The translations under genes and the position numbers were made by a program. DNA of 64,000 bases. Source: Saccharibacillus soli. Its GTDB lineage: Bacteria; Bacillota; Bacilli; Paenibacillales; Paenibacillaceae. Shown here piece after piece: positions 52,448-61,658 of the stretch (the stretch's first letter is position 1; each line of letters begins with the position of its first letter). The notes beneath the pieces were generated by a model. The model was not told the DNA's origin. It made no database searches and was given only the letters and a program-made list of their open reading frames with translations. The stretch covers positions 186,001 to 250,000 of the forward strand of contig NIOB01000001.1 of the NCBI GenBank assembly GCA_002189105.1, written 5' to 3'.

Positions 52448-53809
52448 TTGAAGCGAAAAAATCATCTCGTACTGTTCGGCATACTGCTGCTTGCTCTCAT
52501 TAATCTGTCGCCAGCTTCGCTGCCTGTCACCTCAAATTCTGAATCTCTTCGAGATTCCAAAGAAGGCTCTACGGCATGGCTTAAAGGGGAGTCAGAGCAT
52601 CCGCTGCGTGAGCTTGAAGTTTACACGATGATGGGGACCCAGGAGTTTAAAGCTTTGAAAGCGCTCAACGACGAGTATCAGCGTCGTTCTGGTGCGGTAG
52701 TAAATCTGGTAAACGTGGCACCTGAACAGGCGTACAAGACTTACCGTGACGCATACGCTTCAGGGCGTGAGCCGGATGTATTGATGCTCGATGGCGCCTG
52801 GGTAGCTGAATTTGCCGCAGCAGGGCGGCTGCTCCCAGCCGATCTGTATGAAGCAAATATCACCACGGCTGCCGCAGATGCTCTTCCGGTACCCGCCGAT
52901 CTCGTCGAATGGAATGGGTATCGCTGGGCAGTTCCGTTTGACCTTGACCCCTATGGAGTGGCTTGGAATCCGGATCGTTTCGCTGCAACCTCGGGAGGGC
53001 TGCCGCAGAATCCACAGGCCTGGGAGAACTGGCAGAAGACGCTGCTTGAGCCAACAGAAGCTTTGCCGTCATCTGATTCCCAAGAAACCCAGCGTAAGAA
53101 ACCAGGGGCGTCCATCACAGAATCGGCATCCACTTCTTCGGTTCATGTGTCAGAGGATACCCTTGGGCTTCCATCAGGGGACGTGCGTGCCTTTTCTGCG
53201 CTGATTACGTTATGGAGAGGGAATGAAGAAGGGGAAAAAGTAGAGAACAAAGAAGGACATGGAGAGCAGACGCTTGGGCTTGCAAAAAGTCTGCGAACCC
53301 ATACGTATTTACAAAAAATGTCCTCAAGGAATGGACAATCGCCCACGAATCTTCGAGACAAGGTGGAGGCGGGAGAACTGACGCTTGCCGTGGATCGTCT
53401 ATCCAGGCTGGGGGCGGAAAATCGGGCTGTTTCCCGTGTTGCCCCGCTTCCAGGCCCGGCAGTCAACGCTTCGCTGCGCTGTTTTGGCATTGCGGCTGGA
53501 ACGGAGCGTTCCCGGGAAGCATCCCTGTGGATGACGTATCTCACAGGACGCGCCGTACAGAGCGAATGGTACGAGCTGACAGGACACCTGCCTGTGCTCC
53601 GAACGGTCTATGACGAGACGGATAAGGCTTCGCTGCTTCGCTGGCTGCCGGATCTTCAAGCGCAGCACACTTGGAGTGCGGCAGAGATGGCAGCCGGATG
53701 GAATGTCAAAAAAACGGCCTCCCGAGAATATTCCGGAAGCCGTTCACTGGAGCTTTTCTATCAGGGACAGATCGATGTGAAGGGACTGACTGCCTATGTT
53801 CTGCCTTGA
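52448..53809 (+). CDS. Orphan extracellular solute-binding protein (family 1-like)
   Basis: 453 residues. A signal peptide (KRKNHLVLFGILLLALINLS) lacks a lipobox cysteine. The family pattern appears in PDVLMLDGAWVAEFAAAGRLLP and RWAVPFDLDPYGVAWNPDRF (each partly quoted), then WMTYLTGRAVQSEWYELTG near the end. Two hydrophilic insertions (about residues 205-245 and 260-285) with Ser/Glu/Lys-rich sequence make it unlike compact sugar binders. No permease or ATPase gene is next to it, so the transporter partner, if any, lies elsewhere. TTG 52448 has GGAGGGG seven bases upstream. Its coding sequence contains the terminator of the convergent gene. Confidence 0.75.
   Translation: MKRKNHLVLFGILLLALINLSPASLPVTSNSESLRDSKEGSTAWLKGESEHPLRELEVYTMMGTQEFKALKALNDEYQRRSGAVVNLVNVAPEQAYKTYRDAYASGREPDVLMLDGAWVAEFAAAGRLLPADLYEANITTAAADALPVPADLVEWNGYRWAVPFDLDPYGVAWNPDRFAATSGGLPQNPQAWENWQKTLLEPTEALPSSDSQETQRKKPGASITESASTSSVHVSEDTLGLPSGDVRAFSALITLWRGNEEGEKVENKEGHGEQTLGLAKSLRTHTYLQKMSSRNGQSPTNLRDKVEAGELTLAVDRLSRLGAENRAVSRVAPLPGPAVNASLRCFGIAAGTERSREASLWMTYLTGRAVQSEWYELTGHLPVLRTVYDETDKASLLRWLPDLQAQHTWSAAEMAAGWNVKKTASREYSGSRSLELFYQGQIDVKGLTAYVLP
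53707..53747 (-). terminator. Terminator of the coiled-coil gene, inside the convergent coding sequence
   Basis: Read on the - strand: GAACGGCTTCCGG, loop AATATTCTC, then GGGAGGCCGTT and TTTTT. It starts 74 bases past the stop codon of the - strand gene and lies wholly within the 3' part of the solute-binding protein gene on the + strand. Confidence 0.8.
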
Positions 53810-53820
53810 GTTCGCCCGGA

Positions 53821-54921
53821 TTATAATACCAGTTGAAGGGCGATCTTGAGGTAACCGTCTTGCATTTCGACATCGCTGACTCTAACAGGGGCTACCTGTT
53901 CGGGATAGAAGCCCAGATCGTACTTGCGTTCCAGTTCACTGCGTGTACTGGCTGGCAGCTCCAGACCGTTAAATACCAGCTTGTCCACGTGGAAGAGTAC
54001 GGCGTTCTGCGGCTCATTTTCCAGCGTATAACGGCCTTCAATTCGCAGAGTCAGCCGATCTCGCCTGCCCTCAGCCACAACCTCTCCATTTTGGAACGAA
54101 AAAGAAAAGCTGTCAAAATCCTGACTCTGTGAGCGAAGGAAGTCGTTTAGCTCGGCATCCGTAAGTTCAATCGTGTAGCGGGTTCCAAGGCCGGACACTT
54201 TAAGTTTGCCGCTGCTTTGCAGATAGTCGGGCAGCTTCTCGCTGGCTGCCGCCAACTGCGAGAAATACTCGTCAACCTCGTACAGGCCCACATTGTTCCA
54301 ATACACATTCAGCTCATCGGCAAGCCGCTTGAGACTGGTTGCATCCCCGCTGGCCAGCAGCCCGGAATCAATATCCTGCTGAAGCGCACGCAGCCGATCT
54401 TGCTGCTGTTCAATCCCGTTCTTCACCTCTCCCAAACGTGCAGAGTTGGCCGCCAGCTGATCCTTGCGGTTCTGAAGTTCATCTGCATCCTGACGGAAGC
54501 CTGACAGCAGATCCTGGTCATGCCGGATGGCAAAGTTGTAGTAATAATAGATCCGCGTCAACTCACTTAACGAACGGGCATTGAGCAGGGATAGCAGCAC
54601 CGGGCGCTGTCCCTGAATGTATTGGGAGCGTACGACGGCATCAGCACGTTCGCGGCTTCCTGCGATTCGCGTTTCCAATATTTGAATCTCCTTGTTCAGC
54701 CGTTCACTCTGCTGGGCCAGTTCGTGTTGTTCTTCGGTGATTCGCTGCGTATCCCGCTGAAGTTCATTGAGCGACAGCGTGTCCTGAAGCAGCTTGCGCT
54801 GCTCGGGGGTCCATTGGGTGGGATCACCGGAGGACGAAGCTTCGACAGCCAGAGGCTTCTCCGTGCCGGAGGCCAGGAGCAGAGCGGCAGCAAGAAGTCC
54901 GGCGTACACACGTTTTGCCAC
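53821..54921 (-). CDS. Secreted or membrane-anchored coiled-coil protein
   Basis: 366 residues, not assigned to a named protein. A signal peptide (AGLLAAALLLASGTEKPLAV) opens it. Residues 45-200 form long coiled coils (ELQRDTQRITEEQHELAQQ, RLNKEIQILETRIAGSRERA) of the kind seen in PcsB/YvcE-type hydrolases and their partners, but no NlpC/P60 or peptidase domain follows. The last 130 residues look like a beta-rich domain (GTRYTIELTDAELNDFL). GTG at 54921 has AGGAAAG five bases away. Convergent with the solute-binding gene, 11 bases apart, and divergent from panE. A wall-regulatory role is possible but unproven. Confidence 0.72.
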   Translation of the reverse strand: MAKRVYAGLLAAALLLASGTEKPLAVEASSSGDPTQWTPEQRKLLQDTLSLNELQRDTQRITEEQHELAQQSERLNKEIQILETRIAGSRERADAVVRSQYIQGQRPVLLSLLNARSLSELTRIYYYYNFAIRHDQDLLSGFRQDADELQNRKDQLAANSARLGEVKNGIEQQQDRLRALQQDIDSGLLASGDATSLKRLADELNVYWNNVGLYEVDEYFSQLAAASEKLPDYLQSSGKLKVSGLGTRYTIELTDAELNDFLRSQSQDFDSFSFSFQNGEVVAEGRRDRLTLRIEGRYTLENEPQNAVLFHVDKLVFNGLELPASTRSELERKYDLGFYPEQVAPVRVSDVEMQDGYLKIALQLVL

Positions 54922-55007
54922 AGCGCTTTCCTCACTTTCTGTTCAAGCCGTTTTTGAGAGCATTTTGCGAAAGTTCGATTTGCGTCCGGCTTGTTTTCTC
55001 ACCGCTA

Positions 55008-55016
55008 TGGTACAAT
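55008..55016 (+). promoter_or_regulatory. Extended -10 promoter for panE
   Basis: TGGTACAAT (TGn plus TACAAT), about 108 bases before panE; TTGTTT at 54991 is too close to be a standard -35 box. Confidence 0.5.
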
Positions 55017-55123
55017 AAAGCTCCATTTGCCGCGGCGGATTTTTCTTACCCTGATTATACGGCTGCAAGCTTCGGGCGTAAACCGCGACTGCGGGTCAGA
55101 CCGCTGAATAAGGAGGAACCGCA

Positions 55124-56113
55124 ATGAACATTGAAGTGATTGGTGGAGGTGCGCTGGGGCTGCTTTTTGCAGCTGGAGCTGTTGAAGGCGGCGCTTCTAC
55201 CCTACTCTATACACGAGGAGAAGAACAGGCGAGGCAGATCATCGAGCGGGGCATTGAAGTGCACGAAGTAAGCGGTCGTTCACCGAAATTGATCCCGTCG
55301 GCTTCGTTAAACGTCAAGTCAATCGGACGATTTGCCGAGCGTCCAGCTTACGAAGAAGCCTGTTGGATTATTCTGGCGGTCAAGCAAAAAGACCTTGACG
55401 ATCGACTGATTCATCTGCTGAAAAGCCATCTTCAAGCGCAGGATCGTATTGTTTGTCTGCAAAATGGCGTGGGTCATATCGAGCGGCTGCGACAGGCTTT
55501 TCCCGACACTCGGGTATATGCGGCGATTACGACCGAGGGGGCACGTCGTCTGGACCCGATTTCAATTCTTCATGCGGGAAAAGGTTCGACGTCATTTGGG
55601 CTTTCTCGGGAGCAACGAGTCTCACTCACCGAAGGAGATGACGCAGAGAAAAAGTGGATGGACGTGTTTGCCGCGGCAGGATTGGCGCTTCAGATGTCGA
55701 ATGACATCGAAACCATTATGTACCGAAAGTTGACGATCAATGCGGTCATCAACCCGTTAACGGCCATCTGGCGAGTTCAAAACGGTGCCCTGCTGGAAAC
55801 TCCGCAGCGAACAGTGCTGATGCGCAATCTATTTGACGAGATCATGTCTGTATACAGGCTTGCGAACATTTCGTTTGAAGATGGTTGGTGGGAGGATCTG
55901 CTGCAAGTCTGCCGCTCAACTGCACAGAATCGTTCTTCCATGCTGGAAGATGTGACCCATGGACGCCTTACGGAAGTGCGCTGGATCTGCGGCGGTATTG
56001 TTGATCTTGCACGGCAGCATGAGGCGGAAGCTCCGCTTAATGCACTGCTGATGGAATTGGTTGAAGGAATGGGAACAGAACTGCACACCTATGAAGAGAC
56101 ACAAGGAAAATAG
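55124..56113 (+). CDS. panE: 2-dehydropantoate 2-reductase
   Basis: 329 residues. PanE reduces ketopantoate to pantoate with NADPH for pantothenate and CoenzymeA synthesis. The Rossmann loop is VIGGGALGLLFAAG (about residues 5-18). Substrate-binding features include the Lys in YRKLTINAVINPLTAI (about 203) and the Asn/Glu-rich C-terminal ApbA_C domain (SMLEDVTHGRLTEVRWICGG, with the key Glu). TAAGGAGGA precedes the ATG. In Bacillus a PanE-like gene (ylbQ) also lies near bshC, as here. Confidence 0.93.
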   Translation: MNIEVIGGGALGLLFAAGAVEGGASTLLYTRGEEQARQIIERGIEVHEVSGRSPKLIPSASLNVKSIGRFAERPAYEEACWIILAVKQKDLDDRLIHLLKSHLQAQDRIVCLQNGVGHIERLRQAFPDTRVYAAITTEGARRLDPISILHAGKGSTSFGLSREQRVSLTEGDDAEKKWMDVFAAAGLALQMSNDIETIMYRKLTINAVINPLTAIWRVQNGALLETPQRTVLMRNLFDEIMSVYRLANISFEDGWWEDLLQVCRSTAQNRSSMLEDVTHGRLTEVRWICGGIVDLARQHEAEAPLNALLMELVEGMGTELHTYEETQGK

Positions 56114-56144
56114 GAAAACATTAACGAAAGCGGGAGGCGGAAAA

Positions 56145-56531
56145 ATGTTTGAAGCGGTCTCTGGAGTCTTGATTACACTATGTGTGCTGCCTTTTTTGCC
56201 ATTCATTCTCGTCTATCTCGTAGGATGGCTGCGAAAAGAATCCAAACCGTCCTCTTTTCAGCGAGCGATGGACTTCACTACACCGTTTCTGATTTTTTCC
56301 GTATCTGCGCTTTATAACTACGTGTTTTCTTCTTCCTTCGGCTTTTATCTGCTGCTGTTGATTCTCTTTATTCTGGTTGGACTGCTGGGCAGTGCGCAGA
56401 GTCGCAAGCGGGGGCGCATCCAACCCGAGAAGTTAATTAAGGGATTTTGGCGTCTTTCTTTTCTGCTGCTGGCTCCGTGTTATGTTCTGCTCATTGGTAT
56501 TGGATTTATCACCTATATCGTAAATAGCTGA
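56145..56531 (+). CDS. DUF3397-like membrane protein
   Basis: 128 residues, four predicted membrane helices (about 7-28, 45-60, 62-80 and 104-126). Start ATG 56145 has GGGAGG six bases upstream. DUF3397 proteins are found next to panE and bshC genes in Bacillales as I recall, and that context plus size and helix number are the reasons for the name; no motif is strong enough to prove it. Only 31 bases separate it from panE, so it is probably co-transcribed. Function unknown. Confidence 0.7.
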   Translation: MFEAVSGVLITLCVLPFLPFILVYLVGWLRKESKPSSFQRAMDFTTPFLIFSVSALYNYVFSSSFGFYLLLLILFILVGLLGSAQSRKRGRIQPEKLIKGFWRLSFLLLAPCYVLLIGIGFITYIVNS

Positions 56532-56691
56532 CATGACGATGATACATAAGGGCTTGAAAAGTGAAAATGTGGCGATCGTTTTTGCTGAAAAATCAAGGGT
56601 TGAGACAGAAAATGTGACAGAAACCAAGAGAAATTTAAAAAAAAGCGTAAGATTCTGAAAAAAGGTTATAGATTTTTTTTTAGGTGGGGGG

Positions 56692-56697
56692 TATAAT
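56692..56697 (+). promoter_or_regulatory. Likely -10 box for oppA
   Basis: Perfect TATAAT 42 bases before the oppA start, in an AT-rich spacer with a T9 run; no clear -35 box. Confidence 0.5.
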
Positions 56698-56738
56698 CAA
56701 TAAAAAAATTAATCTTTTTGTAGGGGGAAAGCTGCAGG

Positions 56739-58463
56739 ATGAAAAAGAAAAGCTGGATGATGCTCCTCACGCTGGTTCTTGTAATCGGCACAGTACTCGC
56801 AGGCTGCGGAAGCGCCAAAGAGACAGCTACTACGGATTCGGGCACTAAGACCGAAGAAGGCACCAAAGACAACGGAGCGGCCGCAGAGCCGACCGCAGAT
56901 CTGGCAGCCGACCAAACCCTGCACCTGAACCTGAGTGCAGAGCCGCCGACACTTGATCCGGCACAAGCTCAAGACAGCCAGTCCAACACAGCACTGCGCT
57001 TCATGTACGAAGGCCTTGCAACAATCGGAGCCGATGGACAGCCTAAAGAAGGCGCAGCTTCAAGCTGGGACATCTCCGAAGACGGCAAGAAATACACGTT
57101 CCACATGCGTGAAGGCGCAACTTGGAGCAACGGTGATCCTGTTACAGCGAACGATTTCGTATACGCTTGGCAGCGCGTACTGAGCCCGCAGACAACTCCG
57201 GCTCCGGTATATGCTTACCAACTGTACTACATCAAGGGCGCTGAAGCTTACAACACCGGCAAAGAAAAAGATTTCGCAAACGTCGGCATCAAAGCCGTTG
57301 ACGAAAAAACACTGGAAGTTGAGCTGACTAACCCAACTCCATACTTCCTGGGTCTGACTTCGTTCTACACGTACTATCCGGTACACAAAGCATCGGTTGA
57401 AGCTGACCAAGCTTGGGCAGCAGATCCAGCGAAAATGGTAACCAACGGACCATTCACGCTGACAAGCTGGACTCCAGGTTCGGAACTGCAATGGACCAAA
57501 AACGACAAGTATTGGGATGCGGCTAACATCAAGCTGACCAATGTTACAGCTTCCATCGTAAACAGCGGCGCAACCGAAACCGCTTCGTACCAAGGTGGAG
57601 AAATCGACTATGCAGGTGCTCCTACAGGCGAGATTCCTACAGACCAAATTCAACCTCTGTCCCAACAGATGAAGGATGAATTCAAACTGACAGACATCGC
57701 TTCGACGTACTACTACGAATTCAACAACAAAGTTGAACCATTCAACAATGAGAAGATTCGTAAAGCGTTCGCAATGGCCATCAACCGTCAAGAACTGATT
57801 ACAAACGTAACAAAAGCAGGACAAACTCCGGCATTTGGTTTCGTACCAACATCCGTAGCTGGCCTGAACAACGAGAAATTCCGTCAAACGTACCCAGACA
57901 GTGGCTACTTCAAGGAAGATGCAACAGAAGCGAAGAAACTGCTTGAAGAAGGGATGAAAGAAGCAGGTTACACTACACTGCCTCCGATTACCCTGCTGTA
58001 CAACACAAGTGAAAACCACCAGAAGCTGGCTCTCGCTGTAGCTGACATGTGGGAAAAGACCCTTGGTGTAACGGTACAAACGAAAAACGAAGAATGGTCG
58101 GTATTCCTGGAAAGCAAGAAAACAGGCAACTACCAAATCGCTCGTTCCGGCTGGACAGCTGACTATGACGATCCGATGACATTCCTCGATATGTTCAAAA
58201 CGAACGGCGGTAACAACACGGCCTTCTTCTCCAACGCTGAATACGACAAACTGATCGACGAAGCTTACAAAGGCGGCAACGATCCGGAAAAACGTATGAA
58301 AGACCTGGCTGCGGCAGAAAAAATCCTGATTCAAGACCAAATGGCGATTATGCCAGTGTACTACTACACACAAGCGTCGCTTACTAAACCTTACCTCAAA
58401 GGCGTAACGACGGACTTCTCGGGCGCAATCAACTTCACTCGCGCTTACCTGGAAAATCACTAA
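56739..58463 (+). CDS. oppA: Oligopeptide ABC transporter, substrate-binding lipoprotein
   Basis: 574 residues. A signal peptide ends in the lipobox LAGC, so Cys22 should be lipidated and anchored outside the membrane. The SBP family 5 pattern is clear: LHLNLSAEPPTLDPAQAQD, GLATIGADGQ, KKYTFHMREGATWSNGDPV (partly quoted) and NPTPYFLGLTSFY. These proteins bind peptides for import. Codon use is that of a highly expressed gene (AAC, GAA, CTG preferred). A strong hairpin follows, so binding protein is probably made in excess over the permease, as in other Opp systems. Confidence 0.95.
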   Translation: MKKKSWMMLLTLVLVIGTVLAGCGSAKETATTDSGTKTEEGTKDNGAAAEPTADLAADQTLHLNLSAEPPTLDPAQAQDSQSNTALRFMYEGLATIGADGQPKEGAASSWDISEDGKKYTFHMREGATWSNGDPVTANDFVYAWQRVLSPQTTPAPVYAYQLYYIKGAEAYNTGKEKDFANVGIKAVDEKTLEVELTNPTPYFLGLTSFYTYYPVHKASVEADQAWAADPAKMVTNGPFTLTSWTPGSELQWTKNDKYWDAANIKLTNVTASIVNSGATETASYQGGEIDYAGAPTGEIPTDQIQPLSQQMKDEFKLTDIASTYYYEFNNKVEPFNNEKIRKAFAMAINRQELITNVTKAGQTPAFGFVPTSVAGLNNEKFRQTYPDSGYFKEDATEAKKLLEEGMKEAGYTTLPPITLLYNTSENHQKLALAVADMWEKTLGVTVQTKNEEWSVFLESKKTGNYQIARSGWTADYDDPMTFLDMFKTNGGNNTAFFSNAEYDKLIDEAYKGGNDPEKRMKDLAAAEKILIQDQMAIMPVYYYTQASLTKPYLKGVTTDFSGAINFTRAYLENH

Positions 58464-58507
58464 GATCCAACGATCGAAGTGAGAATCACCCAAGCTTAAT
58501 AAAAGTT

Positions 58508-58548
58508 CGGGATATATGTGGACTGCCCATATATATCCCGATTTTTTT
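58508..58548 (+). terminator. Terminator or attenuator between oppA and oppB
   Basis: CGGGATATATGTGG pairs with CCCATATATATCCCG (offset by one AT step), followed by seven T. Partial read-through would lower oppBCF relative to oppA. Confidence 0.85.
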
Positions 58549-58598
58549 GCATGTTCGTCAAGCTTCCATTTTTAATCTTGCTTAACCAATATATAGGG

Positions 58599-58626
58599 TT
58601 GAAAATAATGAATATGCAACTATAAA
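58599..58626 (+). promoter_or_regulatory. Possible second promoter before oppB
   Basis: TTGAAA (58599-58604) and TATAAA (58621-58626) with a 16-base spacer, after the oppA terminator. Confidence 0.55.
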
Positions 58627-58676
58627 TGAAGCCTGGCTTCAATATGGGATAAAGAAAAAGGAGGAGAAGTTTGCCA

Positions 58677-59609
58677 ATGGCACGTTATATAACCAGCAAG
58701 TTTCTATATACGCTGCTCTCGCTGTTCATTCTGATTACGGCAACGTTTTTCTTGATGAAAGCTATTCCGGGCGATCCGTTCATGTCCGAGAAAGCCGTTC
58801 CTGCTCCGATTCGGGAGCGCTTGGAAGCACAATACGGTCTTGATAAGCCAGAGATTGTGCAGTACGTGAATTATCTGGGCAACATCGTGCAGGGTGACCT
58901 GGGCATCTCGATGAAAAAGCTCAATCAGGAAGTCTCGCACATCATCGGCCAAACCTTCGGCGTATCGCTGAAACTTGGTCTTATTGCTGTCGTCGTGTCC
59001 ACGATTATCGGGGTAGCCTTGGGGCTGCTCGCCGCACTGTATCATCGGAAGATGATCGACAGCGTGGTTATGGTCCTCGCCGTACTCGGGATAGCGGTGC
59101 CGAGCTTCGTGCTTGCATCGCTGATTCAATACGTGTTCGGCCTCAAGCTCGATTTGTTCCCGATCACCGGACTCAAGAGTGCACTCGGTTACGTCCTGCC
59201 GGTCGCTGCCCTCTCTGCGCAGCCGATCGCCTTCATCGCACGTCTGACCCGTTCGAGTATGCTTGAAGTCCTGCATGCCGACTACATCAAGACGGCAAAA
59301 GCAAAAGGTTTGAAATGGCCGGCGATTCTCTGGAAACACGTCATTCGTAACGGGATTCTTCCTGTCGTCACTTATATCGGTCCAATGACTGCCAACGTTA
59401 TCACGGGTTCTGTCGTTATCGAACGAATCTTCGGCATTGGCGGGATCGGTAAAGTATACGTGGACAGCATCACAAACCGTGACTATACGATGATTATGGG
59501 CATCACGCTCTTCTACGGCATCATCTTGATGTTTGCCCGTTTTGTCACCGATATTGTCTACGTACTGGTCGATCCGCGTATCAAACTGACATCAAGCAAG
59601 GAGGGCTAA
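58677..59609 (+). CDS. oppB: Oligopeptide ABC transporter, permease OppB
   Basis: 310 residues from this ATG, with six membrane helices. The N-terminus MARYITSKFLYTLLSLFIL and ATFFLMKAIPGDPF are typical for DppB/OppB. The permease EAA-type loop, which contacts the ATPase, is EVLHADYIKTAKAKGLKW (about residue 200). AAGGAGG is six bases before an in-frame TTG at 58671 and twelve before the ATG, so the TTG start (two residues longer) is equally possible. It is separated from oppC by four bases. Confidence 0.94.
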   Translation: MARYITSKFLYTLLSLFILITATFFLMKAIPGDPFMSEKAVPAPIRERLEAQYGLDKPEIVQYVNYLGNIVQGDLGISMKKLNQEVSHIIGQTFGVSLKLGLIAVVVSTIIGVALGLLAALYHRKMIDSVVMVLAVLGIAVPSFVLASLIQYVFGLKLDLFPITGLKSALGYVLPVAALSAQPIAFIARLTRSSMLEVLHADYIKTAKAKGLKWPAILWKHVIRNGILPVVTYIGPMTANVITGSVVIERIFGIGGIGKVYVDSITNRDYTMIMGITLFYGIILMFARFVTDIVYVLVDPRIKLTSSKEG

Positions 59610-59613
59610 CCCA

Positions 59614-60579
59614 GTGGCTAATGAAAATAAAGCAAACAATCAGCCCCTTCCGACTGTTTCGGCGGCTGACTTTGCTCCTGTCGATATTAATCAACACGAA
59701 TCCGAAGTCATCAAGCGCGAGAGCCTGACCGCTTGGCGCGATACATGGGAACGCCTTCGCAGCAATAAAGTGGCGATGGGTGGTCTCGTCGTTCTGGTCA
59801 TTATCATTCTGGGTGCTATCTTTGGGCCGCTGATTGCTCAGTTAACCCATGGTTACAACTATAAGAGCAATGATCTGTCCGCGACCAACCAACCGCCTTC
59901 TTCGCTGCACTGGTTCGGTACGGATGATCTTGGACGCGATATGTTCGTGCGGACCTGGATGGGTGCACGTATCTCCCTGATTATCGGTCTTGCGGCTGCG
60001 ATGATCGACTTGATTATCGGAGTGATCTACGGCGGAATCATGGGCTACTTCGGTGGCCGTGTGGATACCGTCATGAACAAATTCTCTGAAATTCTGTATG
60101 CCATTCCTTACCTGCTCGTTACGATCCTGCTGCTGGTTGTGCTGAAGCCAAGTCTGGGCACGATCATTCTGGCATTGACGATTACGGGCTGGATTAACAT
60201 GTCCTGGATTGTCCGCGGGGAGATCATGAAACTCAAGAACCGCGAATACGTTCTAGCTTCCCGTTCGATGGGTGCAGGCACAGGCCGACTGTTGTTCCGC
60301 CACCTGCTTCCAAATGCGAGCGGTCCAATCATCGTAACACTGACCCTGTCGGTTCCGAACGCGATCTTCGCCGAGTCGTTCCTGAGCTTCCTGGGTCTGG
60401 GCGTACAGGCTCCGATCTCTTCCCTGGGTTCGATGGTCGAAAACGCGCTGACCGGCTGGATGTTCTTCCCTTGGCGGATGTTGTTCCCGGCTGTGCTGAT
60501 TAGCGTTATCATGTTGGCCTTCAACCTGCTTGGAGACGGCCTGCGCGACGCGCTTGATCCATCGCTCAAGAACAAATAA
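59614..60579 (+). CDS. oppC: Oligopeptide ABC transporter, permease OppC
   Basis: 321 residues. The N-terminal cytoplasmic stretch (about 50 residues) holds the OppC_N motif SLTAWRDTWERLRSNKVAMG and leads into six membrane helices. The motif HWFGTDDLGRDMFVR is diagnostic of OppC/DppC, and the ATPase-contact loop is NREYVLASRSMGAGTGRL. GTG at 59614 is the start, with AAGGAGGG upstream; the gap to oppB is four bases. OppF follows 33 bases later. Confidence 0.95.
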   Translation: MANENKANNQPLPTVSAADFAPVDINQHESEVIKRESLTAWRDTWERLRSNKVAMGGLVVLVIIILGAIFGPLIAQLTHGYNYKSNDLSATNQPPSSLHWFGTDDLGRDMFVRTWMGARISLIIGLAAAMIDLIIGVIYGGIMGYFGGRVDTVMNKFSEILYAIPYLLVTILLLVVLKPSLGTIILALTITGWINMSWIVRGEIMKLKNREYVLASRSMGAGTGRLLFRHLLPNASGPIIVTLTLSVPNAIFAESFLSFLGLGVQAPISSLGSMVENALTGWMFFPWRMLFPAVLISVIMLAFNLLGDGLRDALDPSLKNK

Positions 60580-60612
60580 TTCGCAGATTTTATCGTAAAG
60601 GAGGCGTCGGCT

Positions 60613-61536
60613 ATGGGCGTACAAACAGGCAAGAATCTAATTGAAGTCGAAGGACTTAGAAAATATTTCAATGTAGGAAAAGGCAAAGTGCTCAAAGCGG
60701 TAGATAATCTGAATTTCTACATCCGCGAAGGCGAGACGCTTGGCATGGTTGGAGAGTCGGGCTGTGGTAAATCCACAGCCGGCCGTACGATTTTGCGGCT
60801 GTACGAACCAACCGCAGGCAGCGTACGTTTCAATGGAACCGACATCTATAAGCTCTCGCCAGGCAAGATGAAAGCCATGCGCCGCGACATGCAGATGATC
60901 TTCCAAGATCCATACGCGTCGTTGAACCCGCGCTTTACCGTATCCGATATTATCGGAGAAGCACTCGACATCCACAACATGGCGGGCAGCCGGGGCGAAC
61001 GCAAGAAGCGGATTGAAGAACTGCTGGATCTGGTTGGTCTGAATACCGACCATGCTACACGTTATCCGCATGAGTTCTCCGGCGGTCAGCGTCAGCGGAT
61101 CGGGATCGCTCGCGCACTTGCCGTGAATCCCAAGTTCATCATCTGTGACGAACCGATCTCGGCGCTTGACGTATCCATCCAGGCGCAGGTGGTCAACCTG
61201 CTGCAAGAACTTCAGGAACGTCTGGGTCTGACTTACCTGTTCATCGCGCACGATCTGTCGATGGTTAAGCACATCAGTGATCGTGTAGCCGTGATGTACC
61301 TGGGCAAGATGGTGGAACTTGCGACCAGCGAAGAATTGTACAGCAATCCAATTCACCCGTACACCAAATCGCTGCTCTCTGCCATTCCTGTTCCGGACCC
61401 GGAAGTGGAATCGCAGAGAAAGCGGATTCTGATGACAGCTGAAGGCGGCGGTCCAATTCGCTCTGCGGACGAACAGACCGAAGATACGGCGATGATCGAA
61501 GTTTCGCCAGGCCACTGGGTGGCAACGCCTTACTAA
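60613..61536 (+). CDS. oppF: Oligopeptide ABC transporter, ATP-binding OppF
   Basis: 307 residues. Walker A is [14 protein letters not shown] (about residue 50), the signature [16 protein letters not shown] (about 155), Walker [15 protein letters not shown] and the H-loop IAHDLS. The C-terminal oligopeptide-transporter tail ([19 protein letters not shown]) is present. The GRTI and PHEFSGGQ patterns and the [14 protein letters not shown] lead identify the F-type ATPase. An OppD partner is normally required, but no D gene lies between oppC and oppF or after it here. AAAGGAGG precedes the ATG. A strong terminator follows. Confidence 0.95.
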   Translation: MGVQTGKNLIEVEGLRKYFNVGKGKVLKAVDNLNFYIREGETLGMVGESGCGKSTAGRTILRLYEPTAGSVRFNGTDIYKLSPGKMKAMRRDMQMIFQDPYASLNPRFTVSDIIGEALDIHNMAGSRGERKKRIEELLDLVGLNTDHATRYPHEFSGGQRQRIGIARALAVNPKFIICDEPISALDVSIQAQVVNLLQELQERLGLTYLFIAHDLSMVKHISDRVAVMYLGKMVELATSEELYSNPIHPYTKSLLSAIPVPDPEVESQRKRILMTAEGGGPIRSADEQTEDTAMIEVSPGHWVATPY

Positions 61537-61567
61537 GAGATCTTGCATTAACAGTTTTTCGGTTATC

Positions 61568-61611
61568 AACCGTCTTTTCGCAGCGAGCTTTATGCGAAGA
61601 GACGGTTTTTT
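61568..61611 (+). terminator. Terminator after oppF
   Basis: AACCGTCTTTTCGCA pairs with TGCGAAGAGACGGTT (one G-T pair) around a 10-base loop, then TTTT. Confidence 0.92.
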
Positions 61612-61658
61612 GTTGACGCTCCGAAAATGAACTTAGTTCCGAATCGGAAGAAAGTTAC

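Noticed and set aside
56532-56738. A riboswitch upstream of oppA
   Set aside because: The spacer is AT-rich without a recognisable aptamer; only a -10 box and a T run are seen.
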